Source: Methylotenera_A sp031381645
GTDB taxonomy: Bacteria > Pseudomonadota > Gammaproteobacteria > Burkholderiales > Methylophilaceae
DNA: 33,834 bases
Reading direction: 5' to 3'
Assembly: GCA_031381645.1 (NCBI GenBank)
Contig: JANMYB010000079.1
Location: 1 to 33,834 of the forward strand
The notes beneath the pieces were generated by a model, which saw nothing but the letters and a program-made list of their open reading frames with translations, made no database searches and had not been told where the DNA came from. Shown here one piece after another: positions 1-6,744 of this stretch (the first letter of the stretch is position 1; the number at the start of each line of letters is the position of its first letter). Both the position numbers and the translations under genes were made by a program.

Positions 1-78
1 CTCTTGCGGCACAATGTCTATTTCTTCGGCAACTTGGTTTGTTGCAAAATCAATGACATCATTTATTGTTTTAACCAT
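1..78 (-). CDS. Unknown protein, N-terminal 26 codons only (runs off the window)
   Basis: Reading leftward from an ATG at 76-78, an open frame begins MVKTINDVIDFATNQV and continues off the left edge. An AGGAG motif at 86-90 sits 7 nt before the ATG, so the start is well supported. The ATG lies inside the end of the upstream aminotransferase gene (8-nt overlap), which indicates translational coupling and a shared operon. The 26 visible residues are acidic and probably helical, with no signal peptide or motif. I do not recognise the family. The context suggests a partner of the aminotransferase. Confidence 0.7.
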   Translation of the reverse strand, partial: MVKTINDVIDFATNQVAEEIDIVPQE

Positions 79-1423
79 TACATAACTCCTTTAAACATTC
101 TTTAAATACATCGACTAATTTTTTAATATCTTGCTCGGTTGCTGCTGGGCAAATGAGCATCATATTATGAAATGGCGTGAGTAAAACACCATGATTCAGT
201 AGATATAAGTGTATGGCAGACTCTATACCGTCGTTCTGCGCGGCACGTGCTTCAGCGGCATTTTTAGGCGGGTTTTCGCAAAATTGTAATTCTAATCGCG
301 CGCCCATGCGACTGATGTTCCATGGCAAACTGTGCTCGGCTATCACTTTTGTTAGCTGCTGTTCTAAATGCTTGGCCAATGCTAGCATATGCTGGTAAGC
401 CTTATCTGTGGCGGTTTTTGTGAGGGTTGCATGTATAGCTACAAGTGTCATCATGTTGCCAGATAACGTGGTGCCAATCCCAGAATGGCCAGGAGGCGCA
501 TTGTCTTTTGCTGCTTTCATGCGAGCAGCCATATTGCTACTAAACCCATAAGCTGCTGCGGGTAAACCGCCAGCGATTGGTTTGCCTACCACTAAAAAGT
601 CTGGTACAACATGATTGGTTTTTGCCCAACCGCCACGCGCAGTAGATATGGTGTGCGTTTCATCTAATGTGAGTAAAGTGCCATATTTTGTGGTGAGTGC
701 GCGTAGTGCTTCAATAAAGTCAGGTTCAGGCAAAACCATGCCACAGTTAGTAAGCGCGGGTTCTGTGAGCAGTGCGGCCACATTGCCCTTGGCTAATTCG
801 CGTTCAACCGCCGCTAAATCGTTAAATGGTACAGCAACCGTGTGTAGGCTTAAATCATATACTTGGCCTAGCAAGCTTGCGCGATTGACTGTTCTGCCTT
901 CATGAGTATCAATCTCGGTATCGTCGATGGTTCCATGATAGCAACCATCAAATACTAGTAATTTGTTACGCCCTGTAACTGCACGCGCCCAACGTAGCAT
1001 AAAGCGGTTCGCATCGGTGGCGGTAGTAGCTAGTTGCCAGTAGTCTAAACCAAAAAAACTGCTTAAAGCCTCGCCTACGGCGGGCGCTAGAGTAGAGGGG
1101 AGCATGGTGGTGTAACCAAGGCTCGCCTGCTTTGCAATCGCTTCAGCGACTGCAGGCGGGCTGTGCCCAAACATCGCACCTGTATCGCCTAAGCAAAAAT
1201 CGGTGTAGTGGATACCATCTGCACAAGTGAAGTGGCAACCACTCGCTTGGCTGATAAAGAGTGGTGTAGGTGTGCCCCAATCATTCATCCAGTGCATGGG
1301 TACGCCATATAAAAAATGCTGGTGAGCAGATTCAGATAGCACAATGGATTTAGCATGCAACTTTAAATAGCATGCTTGTTCGCTTACTATCATTTTTTGC
1401 GCATTGATGACTAAATGTTGCAT
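71..1423 (-). CDS. PLP-dependent class III aminotransferase (glutamate-1-semialdehyde aminomutase-like)
   Basis: This 450-residue fold-type I PLP enzyme has the class III landmarks. They are the GCYHGT segment near residues 160-164, the cofactor aspartate in LDETHT (D254) and the Schiff-base lysine in VVGKPIAGG (K281). The first roughly 30 residues look like an N-terminal extension. The usual NSGTEA segment is replaced by TTATDANRF, so substrate use may differ from classical GabT or GSAM. The gene diverges from the puuB-like gene and shares its 129-bp intergenic region, which carries a direct-repeat operator pair. It is translationally coupled to an unknown downstream gene. A role in amine or amino-acid breakdown in the polyamine regulon is inferred; the substrate cannot be read from sequence. 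Confidence 0.85.
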   Translation of the reverse strand: MQHLVINAQKMIVSEQACYLKLHAKSIVLSESAHQHFLYGVPMHWMNDWGTPTPLFISQASGCHFTCADGIHYTDFCLGDTGAMFGHSPPAVAEAIAKQASLGYTTMLPSTLAPAVGEALSSFFGLDYWQLATTATDANRFMLRWARAVTGRNKLLVFDGCYHGTIDDTEIDTHEGRTVNRASLLGQVYDLSLHTVAVPFNDLAAVERELAKGNVAALLTEPALTNCGMVLPEPDFIEALRALTTKYGTLLTLDETHTISTARGGWAKTNHVVPDFLVVGKPIAGGLPAAAYGFSSNMAARMKAAKDNAPPGHSGIGTTLSGNMMTLVAIHATLTKTATDKAYQHMLALAKHLEQQLTKVIAEHSLPWNISRMGARLELQFCENPPKNAAEARAAQNDGIESAIHLYLLNHGVLLTPFHNMMLICPAATEQDIKKLVDVFKECLKELCNG

Positions 1424-1440
1424 TTAATTTTTACCTGCAA

Positions 1441-1472
1441 ATGGCTCTATAATTATTAAATAAATGGCACTA
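1441..1472 (+). promoter_or_regulatory. Direct-repeat operator pair A, probable MocR-regulator site
   Basis: Two copies of a nonamer, ATGGCTCTA (1441-1449) and ATGGCACTA (1464-1472), lie in direct orientation 23 bp start to start. They sit between the divergent aminotransferase (start 1423) and puuB-like (start 1553) genes. The same motif with the same 23-bp spacing occurs in front of the MocR gene at 5735-5766. MocR/GabR/PdxR-family regulators are known to bind paired direct repeats. The assignment to this regulator is inference. Confidence 0.6.
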
Positions 1473-1505
1473 CTTTAAAGACCAACTTTAAATTAGTATT
1501 GTACC

Positions 1506-1511
1506 TATAAT
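1506..1511 (+). promoter_or_regulatory. Candidate -10 box for the puuB-like gene
   Basis: A perfect TATAAT lies 41 nt before the puuB-like start codon. At 17-bp spacing the -35 position (1483-1488, CAACTT) is poor. A strong -10 with a weak -35 downstream of a direct-repeat operator suits an activator-dependent promoter. Confidence 0.45.
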
Positions 1512-1552
1512 GCTATTTTAAAACACCGCTTTTTTAAGAATCTTAATTAAAT

Positions 1553-2875
1553 ATGCTCGCAAACGATTTAAAGCTGACGCAAAACTCATACTACGCAGCC
1601 AGTGCGAATGGGGCGCCCAATTATCCTGCGCTTGAAGATGATCTAATTACTGATGTGTGTGTCGTGGGTGGCGGTTTTGCTGGATTGTCCAGTGCGATAG
1701 ACCTTGCTGATCGTGGTTATAAAGTGGTGGTACTAGAAGCCAATCACATAGGTTTTGGCGCGAGTGGTCGCAATGGCGGGCAGCTGATTGCTGGTCTAGC
1801 GTGTGAGCAAGGTGTGATTGAAAATGCGCTAGGTTTTGAAGCCGCAAAAACTGTGTGGAGCATGACGCTAGAAGCGCTAGATTTAGTGCGTGAGCGAGTA
1901 AAACGCTTCGATATAAAATGTGATCTAACCGATGGTTTTTTAGGTGTATCGGTTAATCAAAAAAAAGGCAAAGAATTGCGTCAGTGGTTTGATAGCATGG
2001 CGGCTAAATATGGTTATGATACTGATGCTAACTGGATAGAGCACGAGCATATCCGAGATTGGATTGGTAGTCAGCGCTATTTTAATGGTTACTATGATAA
2101 ACGTGGCGGCCATTTGCATCCGTTAAATTATTGCCTAGGCTTAGCAAAAGGTGCTGCCAGTCAAGGCGTAAAAGTCTATCAACACTCTGCTGTGACACAG
2201 ATGCAACAAGGCGATAGCGTTACGCTTACTACAGAAAAAGGTAGTGTAAAAGCGAGGTTTGTGGTGCTGGCAGGCAATATTTATTTGTCTGAAGTTTCAC
2301 CAAACTTAGCGCCAAAATTAGCCAAGCGTATTATGCCAGTAGGTACATATATCATTGCTACAGAACCAATAGAAGAGAATTTGGCAGCTAAATTAATACC
2401 TCAAAATGCAGCAGTTTGTGATACCAATTTTGTATTAGATTACTTTAGATTATCTGCCCAAAAATCTGGTGAAGGACGGCGCATGATATATGGCGGGCGA
2501 GTAAGTTACAGCGCAATGACGCCTCCCAATTTAACCGAGAAAATGCAAGCACGTATGGCAGAAACCTTTCCGCAATTAGTCAATACAAAAGTTGAATATA
2601 CTTGGGGTGGTTTTGTAGATATCAGCATGAACCGCGCACCAGATTTTGGCCGCATTGCGCCGAATATTTATTATTTACAAGGCTTTTCTGGGCATGGTGT
2701 CGCGTTGACTGGCTTGGCAGGTAAGCTGGTGGCAGAAGCGATAAGCGGCCAAGCTCAGCGTTTAGAGGTGTTTAGCAAAATTAAGCACTATGATTTTCCT
2801 GGTGGAAAATTACTGCGCACACCCGCCCTAGTGTTGGGAATGGCGTGGTATCAGCTTAGAGAAAAATTCGGTTAA
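1553..2875 (+). CDS. puuB: FAD-dependent gamma-glutamylputrescine oxidase (PuuB-like)
   Basis: This 440-residue DAO-family flavoprotein is predicted to oxidise gamma-glutamylputrescine to gamma-glutamyl-aminobutyraldehyde, with H2O2 and ammonia released. The N-terminal NSYYAASAN segment (about residues 11-19) is typical of PuuB. The Rossmann dinucleotide motif CVVGGGFAGLSSA spans about 36-48, followed by VVVLEA, and the FAD-contacting SGRNGGQ lies at 71-77. A second FAD-binding segment, YLQGFSGHGVALTGLAGK, is near the C-terminus. The length is close to that of the E. coli enzyme (about 426). It sits apart from the other puu genes but shares their operator motif, so it is probably coregulated. 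No strong Shine-Dalgarno is visible. Glycine or sarcosine oxidases of the same family are the main alternative, made less likely by the locus. Confidence 0.88.
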   Translation: MLANDLKLTQNSYYAASANGAPNYPALEDDLITDVCVVGGGFAGLSSAIDLADRGYKVVVLEANHIGFGASGRNGGQLIAGLACEQGVIENALGFEAAKTVWSMTLEALDLVRERVKRFDIKCDLTDGFLGVSVNQKKGKELRQWFDSMAAKYGYDTDANWIEHEHIRDWIGSQRYFNGYYDKRGGHLHPLNYCLGLAKGAASQGVKVYQHSAVTQMQQGDSVTLTTEKGSVKARFVVLAGNIYLSEVSPNLAPKLAKRIMPVGTYIIATEPIEENLAAKLIPQNAAVCDTNFVLDYFRLSAQKSGEGRRMIYGGRVSYSAMTPPNLTEKMQARMAETFPQLVNTKVEYTWGGFVDISMNRAPDFGRIAPNIYYLQGFSGHGVALTGLAGKLVAEAISGQAQRLEVFSKIKHYDFPGGKLLRTPALVLGMAWYQLREKFG

Positions 2876-2890
2876 GTCATTCATTTCGAT

Positions 2891-2925
2891 GCCCTACCAG
2901 CCTTATGGATATTGGCCTGCAGAGC
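2891..2925 (+). repeat. Small palindromic intergenic repeat, copy 1
   Basis: The core TTATGGATATTGGC lies in CCTTATGGATATTGGCCTGC, with imperfectly complementary flanks. It sits 15 bp after the puuB-like stop codon and before the convergent GNAT gene. Near-identical copies occur at 10897-10929 (reverse orientation) and 30579-30600, so it belongs to a dispersed extragenic family. Confidence 0.65.
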
Positions 2926-2950
2926 ATGTTATTTTTCACGGTGTTAAGGC

Positions 2951-3397
2951 TTAAATTTCTTTGCTGTACGAAAAATAGATTTCATCACGCACCCAGCCTA
3001 ACGATTCATATAGCGCTTGTGCAGCAAAGTTGTTTTTTGCGGTACTCAAATCTAAACGAGCAAAACCGTTATTTTTGGCATATTCATGCGCAGCCAACAT
3101 AAGTGCCTTACCAGCTCCGGTTTTTCTGACACTTGTCTCCACAAACAAATCATATAGTACGCCGATTTTTACAGCTGCCACTGAGCAAAAGCTTGGATAG
3201 ATTTGGCAAAAACCGGTGAGCTGTTTTTCACCATCTTCTGCAATAAAAATCACCGATTCCTGCTTATCTAAGCGCTCGGCAATAAACGTGTTGGCCAGCG
3301 CAATATCAGGAGCTTGCTCATAAAATTGACGATATGCATCAAATAATTGCGCGAGTTGGTTTAAGTCTGCAATAGTAGCAGGTCGAATGGTTAGCAA
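2951..3397 (-). CDS. GNAT-family N-acetyltransferase
   Basis: This protein of about 148 residues has the GNAT fold signature. The N-terminus IRPATIADL is typical, the beta4 strand is VLYDLFVE, the acetyl-CoA pyrophosphate loop is VRKTGAGKALM (about 91-101), and the C-terminus AQALYESLGWVRDE is characteristic. The start is a TTG (3395-3397): a good GGAGA lies 5 nt upstream and no ATG is nearby, so UUG initiation is likely. The gene follows the ABM-like gene by 9 nt, so the two are probably cotranscribed. Polyamine acetylation (SpeG/PaiA-like) is an attractive guess given the locus, but the sequence does not specify a substrate. Confidence 0.85.
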   Translation of the reverse strand: MLTIRPATIADLNQLAQLFDAYRQFYEQAPDIALANTFIAERLDKQESVIFIAEDGEKQLTGFCQIYPSFCSVAAVKIGVLYDLFVETSVRKTGAGKALMLAAHEYAKNNGFARLDLSTAKNNFAAQALYESLGWVRDEIYFSYSKEI

Positions 3398-3406
3398 AGT
3401 TTCTCC

Positions 3407-3739
3407 TTATACCTGATTATTAAAACCCGAAGTAGGGTGTGCAATGCTGCCATCACCATAGGCGCGCTGCACTTGCGCAATAAATACTTGATAGCCAGCC
3501 AGCCAATTTGCTTGCTTATACTTGGCCTCAAGATGTTTTGGATGCTGCATTAGTGCATGCAAGCCTTCCATGGTTTGCCAATAATACACATTGCAGACGC
3601 GGCCTGTTGCTGGGTTTTCCCATGCTTCTTCACCAATATATCCCACGGTTTGTTTGGCGATTTCGGCGATGATCGCATCTAGCGTATAAAAGGCATCGTC
3701 AAATTGCTTTTTGTCAAATATAAAAGTGGCAGTGTACAT
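3407..3739 (-). CDS. Antibiotic-biosynthesis-monooxygenase-like dimeric alpha/beta-barrel protein
   Basis: This small soluble protein of 110 residues begins MYTATFIFDKK. The beta-alpha-beta pattern, the central GYIGEEAWENP segment, the aromatic VYYWQTMEGLHALMQHPKH stretch and the final YQVFIAQVQRAYG strand fit the ABM-like ferredoxin fold. Members act as small oxygenases or heme- or quinone-binding proteins. The reading frame extends upstream to a TTG at 3757, but the ATG at 3737-3739 has an AGGA 7 nt upstream and is the better start. It lies between the SMR pump and the GNAT gene on the same strand. Its function is unknown. Confidence 0.7.
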   Translation of the reverse strand: MYTATFIFDKKQFDDAFYTLDAIIAEIAKQTVGYIGEEAWENPATGRVCNVYYWQTMEGLHALMQHPKHLEAKYKQANWLAGYQVFIAQVQRAYGDGSIAHPTSGFNNQV

Positions 3740-3788
3740 ATAATGTCCTATAGACAATAGCGATGTCTGTTTGTGGCTATCGCTAAAA

Positions 3789-4121
3789 TTACTGATTAGA
3801 TAAGTTTAACAACACAACACCAATCACAATTAGGACGATTCCTGATATTTTAAATTGCGATATTGATTCGTGATAAAACGCGATACCAAGCAAAGCAACA
3901 ACTGCCGTGCTGGCTGCTGCCCACACCGCATAGGTAATGCCCATTTCAATTTGTTTAAGTGAAAAAGACATGAGCCAAATGGAAGCGATAAAGCACGAAA
4001 TTGCCCCAGCCGTGGGTATAAAGTTGTTAAAGCCATTAGAATATCTAAGCGAAAGCATGCCGAAAACTTCAAACAAAATGCTAGCAATTAAAAATAGCCA
4101 AGCTGTAAGCGGAGAAGCCAT
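3789..4121 (-). CDS. Small multidrug resistance (SMR) family transporter
   Basis: This 110-residue inner-membrane protein has four predicted membrane helices. The SMR proton/substrate glutamate is present in the first helix (E18 in ASILFEVFG, equivalent to E14 of EmrE). The GITYAVWAAASTAVVALLG helix is diagnostic of the family. SMR proteins work as antiparallel dimers exporting cations by proton antiport. An AGAGGT precedes the ATG. It starts a minus-strand group with the ABM-like and GNAT genes. In a polyamine locus it might export a polyamine or acetylated polyamine (compare MdtJI), but it is a single gene rather than a heteromeric pair, so this is speculation. Confidence 0.9.
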   Translation of the reverse strand: MASPLTAWLFLIASILFEVFGMLSLRYSNGFNNFIPTAGAISCFIASIWLMSFSLKQIEMGITYAVWAAASTAVVALLGIAFYHESISQFKISGIVLIVIGVVLLNLSNQ

Positions 4122-4145
4122 AAGTTACCTCTAAACAAGCGTGTA

Positions 4146-4166
4146 AGCCACTTGTACCGAGTGGCT
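4146..4166 (-). terminator. Hairpin downstream of the MocR gene
   Basis: A perfect 7-bp inverted repeat (AGCCACT, 7-nt loop, AGTGGCT) lies 53 bp past the MocR stop and 25 bp before the SMR start. No T-run follows it on the minus strand, so it is at best a weak or Rho-assisted terminator or a leader hairpin for the SMR gene. Confidence 0.3.
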
Positions 4167-4218
4167 AAAGCACGAAATTAGAGCGGTACCTAATTCGCTT
4201 GATTATATAGTAGGTGAT

Positions 4219-5712
4219 TTATTTTTTCAAAGCAGTTTGAATAATGTCAGCAAGTAGGCTGCCATAATGGGTTATATTTTCTGTGGCAGAATATGCATAG
4301 CCAATGATTAAGCCTTTTTCACGATTTTCTCCTACACAGTAATTGGAGAGCGGATATACGCGTAAGCCTTGTTGGGAAGCTGATTCGGCCACAGCGACAT
4401 CATCAATATTGTCGTCAAACTCCACTACTAAATGTAAGCCAGAGTCGACCATAGACAGCCTTGCACCTACGCTGGCGACACTTGCTAATGAAGCCTGCAA
4501 TAAGCGTCTGCGTTCGCCATAAATTTGACGTAAGCGCCGAATGTGGCTAGCAAAGTGACCCTCTTCGATAAAATCGGCCAATGCGGCCTGAATCATTACT
4601 TGCCCAGGGCGTTGAAGTTCGTATAAGCCATTTTTGAACGCATCAACCAATTGTGGTGGAATCACCATATAACCCAAGCGAATGCCTGGGTACATGACTT
4701 TTGAAAACGTGCCTAAATATAGCACTCGGTTGTGTTGATCCATGCCCTGCAAGCTAGAGATGGGACGACCTTCAAAGCGAAATTCGCTATCGTAATCGTC
4801 TTCAATAATCCACGCATCACTATTATCCGCGTAATCTAATAGTAAGCGCCTGCGGCTATAGCTCATCACCATGCCCTTGGGGTATTGGTGCGACGGGGTG
4901 GTGTAAATGATGCGTGGCGTGATGCGAAAATCTGCAGCGCTGGGCGCCATGCCTTCGTTATCTACAGCCACAGGGTGTAGCTGTAATCCATTTATTTCTA
5001 ACACCCTGCGTGCCGCCCAATAGCAAGGATTTTCTACCCAAACACAGTCGTTGTAATCAGTCAGTAAACGTGCGCACAAATCAATGGATTGCTGGGTGCC
5101 AGAGGTGATGATAACTTGATTTACATTAAGATTGACCACACGAGAAACACGTAAATAATCAGCAATGGCTTGGCGTAAAGGCAAATAGCCGCCATCATGA
5201 CTAGAATCAAGCAGTTTGGGGTTAAGTGCCCGCCAATGACGGTTGAGTAAGCGTCGCCACAGTGCGATGGGAAAACGTGAGTAATCGTCTTCGCCTGGCG
5301 TAAAGGGTTGCACTTCATGGTTGTCGGGTGGATCAGAGGCTGCTAAACCGCGCTTAGAAAGCGTAATTTTGCCTTCGGTTTTAAGTGGATTGATGGCGCG
5401 CGCGAAAATTTCTGTTTGCTGGTTAAAAGAATCGGTTTGCTTGTAGCTAACATAAGTACCACTACCTGTTCGAGCCGTCACGTAACCTTCATCTAACAAC
5501 TGATCGAACGCCTCTAAAATAGTGTTACGCGACACGTTTAAATCATCAGCCAAACTTCGAGTGGAAGGCAAGCGGCTACCAGAGGGTAATACTTGTTCAG
5601 TAATGGCGCGGCGAATCATCTCGTACACGCGCCGATGATTAGGCATTCGTGTGGGAAACTTGCCTAGACTAAGCTGCGTGAGCAACCATTCGGAGAGGAC
5701 TAATTGTTTCAT
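4219..5712 (-). CDS. MocR-family transcriptional regulator (GntR HTH fused to aminotransferase domain)
   Basis: This 497-residue protein has a GntR-type winged helix at about residues 20-90, with LPSTRSLADDLNVSRNT then YVTARTGSGTYV. It is fused to a fold-type I aminotransferase domain (about 130-495). The PLP-binding residues are intact: D305 and Y307 in IIEDDYDSEF, K338 in GTFSKVMYPG, and the downstream RLGY. Such proteins (GabR, PdxR, TauR) sense an amine or PLP adduct rather than catalyse turnover. It is divergent from puuD. Its own promoter is overlaid by direct-repeat operator pair B, which predicts autoregulation and control of puuD and, through pair A, of puuB and the left-hand aminotransferase. 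No PuuR-type repressor is present in the window, so this protein probably replaces it. The effector may be GABA, putrescine or a glutamylated intermediate (inference). Confidence 0.92.
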   Translation of the reverse strand: MKQLVLSEWLLTQLSLGKFPTRMPNHRRVYEMIRRAITEQVLPSGSRLPSTRSLADDLNVSRNTILEAFDQLLDEGYVTARTGSGTYVSYKQTDSFNQQTEIFARAINPLKTEGKITLSKRGLAASDPPDNHEVQPFTPGEDDYSRFPIALWRRLLNRHWRALNPKLLDSSHDGGYLPLRQAIADYLRVSRVVNLNVNQVIITSGTQQSIDLCARLLTDYNDCVWVENPCYWAARRVLEINGLQLHPVAVDNEGMAPSAADFRITPRIIYTTPSHQYPKGMVMSYSRRRLLLDYADNSDAWIIEDDYDSEFRFEGRPISSLQGMDQHNRVLYLGTFSKVMYPGIRLGYMVIPPQLVDAFKNGLYELQRPGQVMIQAALADFIEEGHFASHIRRLRQIYGERRRLLQASLASVASVGARLSMVDSGLHLVVEFDDNIDDVAVAESASQQGLRVYPLSNYCVGENREKGLIIGYAYSATENITHYGSLLADIIQTALKK

Positions 5713-5720
5713 TTCGCAAA

Positions 5721-5749
5721 AGTATAATTTTAAAGTGGCTCTATTTGAA
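5721..5749 (-). promoter_or_regulatory. sigma70-type promoter of the MocR gene
   Basis: On the minus strand TTCAAA (5744-5749) and TATACT (5721-5726) are separated by exactly 17 bp, ending 9 nt before the MocR start codon at 5712. The leader would be extremely short (a few nt or none). The first operator box (5735-5743) lies inside the spacer and the second just upstream of the -35, as expected for autorepression. Confidence 0.5.
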
Positions 5750-5766
5750 TAACTTAAATGGCTCTT
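5735..5766 (+). promoter_or_regulatory. Direct-repeat operator pair B, probable MocR-regulator site
   Basis: GTGGCTCTA (5735-5743) and ATGGCTCTT (5758-5766) are direct repeats 23 bp start to start. Sequence and spacing match pair A at 1441-1472, and the flanks share A/T-rich positions, including TAAATGGC at the second box of both pairs. The pair reads toward puuD, just as pair A reads toward puuB, and covers the MocR promoter on the other strand. Confidence 0.65.
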
Positions 5767-5791
5767 GTAACATTACCAATTAAAGCGATAG

Positions 5792-5850
5792 TATACTGCT
5801 AACTAAATTGTTGCAATCCTTAAGATTGATTAAGTAATGCTCATTATAAT
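5792..5850 (+). promoter_or_regulatory. Candidate -10 boxes upstream of puuD
   Basis: Two good -10 hexamers precede puuD: TATACT (5792-5797) and TATAAT (5845-5850). Neither has a convincing -35 at 16-18 bp. The first lies 25 nt downstream of operator pair B and is the better candidate for regulator-dependent activation. The second could give a constitutive short-leader transcript. Confidence 0.35.
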
Positions 5851-5894
5851 TAGGCATAACAATCAAACTTATGATGCAAGCAATCTGACTAAAA

Positions 5895-6668
5895 ATGAAA
5901 ACTCACAAACGAAAACCAATCGTTCTAATTCCTGCGGATGTTAAGCAGATTGGTGAGCATCCTTTTCATGCGGTTGGGCAAAAGTACATTATGGCAGTAG
6001 CTGAGGCGGCTGGAGCCTTGCCTTTGTTAGTGCCTGCGATTAGCAATCAACTGGAAATTGAAGAGCTGTTAGCTATTGCAGATGGTGTGATGTTGACTGG
6101 TTCGCCTTCCAATGTGCATCCATCGCACTTTGGTCAAAGCGTGCTCAACCCAGATCTGCCACTAGATCCTGCTCGCGATGCGCTTACCCTAAAACTGATT
6201 CGCGCTGCTATTAATGCTGGCCTGCCATTGTTGGCGATTTGTCGTGGATTTCAAGAGTTGAATGTGGCGTTTGGAGGCAGTTTGCATCAAGCTGTGCAAG
6301 AAGTGGATGACTTGAACGACCATAGAGAATTAAAAGATTCACCACTAAATACTCAATACGCCGTCGCGCATGCGGTTAAGCTGGTTGTAAACGGACAATT
6401 AACCAAGATGCTGGGTACAGATAAAATCATGGTGAATTCTCTACACGGGCAAGGAATCGATAGGCTGGGTGTGGGCTTGATTGCAGAGGCGCATGCGCTG
6501 GATGGCTTAGTGGAGGCGGTGAGCGTAGATGGCGCCAAGTCATTTGTGCTTGGCGTACAATGGCATCCTGAATGGAAAGTGATGGAAAATCCGCAATATT
6601 TGGCGATTTTTAAAGCATTTGGTGACGCTTGCCATGTGAGGGCGCAACGTCACAAACCACCTGATTGA
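5895..6668 (+). CDS. puuD: Gamma-glutamyl-GABA hydrolase (PuuD), peptidase C26 class
   Basis: This 257-residue cytoplasmic class I glutamine-amidotransferase-like hydrolase is predicted to cleave gamma-glutamyl-GABA into glutamate and GABA, the last step of the glutamylated putrescine route. The nucleophile elbow is AICRGFQELN (C116), the catalytic histidine and glutamate are in GVQWHPEW (H224, E226), and the oxyanion segment is MLTGSPSNVHP (about 66-76). The length matches the E. coli enzyme (254). It is the first gene of the plus-strand catabolic run, 182 bp from the divergent MocR gene. The 76-nt gap to puuA contains no obvious terminator, so cotranscription with puuA is likely. Confidence 0.93.
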   Translation: MKTHKRKPIVLIPADVKQIGEHPFHAVGQKYIMAVAEAAGALPLLVPAISNQLEIEELLAIADGVMLTGSPSNVHPSHFGQSVLNPDLPLDPARDALTLKLIRAAINAGLPLLAICRGFQELNVAFGGSLHQAVQEVDDLNDHRELKDSPLNTQYAVAHAVKLVVNGQLTKMLGTDKIMVNSLHGQGIDRLGVGLIAEAHALDGLVEAVSVDGAKSFVLGVQWHPEWKVMENPQYLAIFKAFGDACHVRAQRHKPPD

Positions 6669-6733
6669 TTAGAAATGCAGCTGTTTAACTCAACTAAAAA
6701 TAACTAAATTATAAAAATACAACAAAAGAATGC

Positions 6734-6744
6734 TGGAGAAAATA
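6734..6744 (+). promoter_or_regulatory. puuA ribosome-binding site and possible small-RNA target
   Basis: TGGAGAAAATA runs directly up to the ATG at 6745. The GGAG is 7 nt from that ATG and only 3 nt from the alternative ATG at 6730, which it follows, so 6745 is chosen as the puuA start. The 11-mer is an exact complement of a segment of the candidate small RNA at 33269-33326. Confidence 0.6.
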
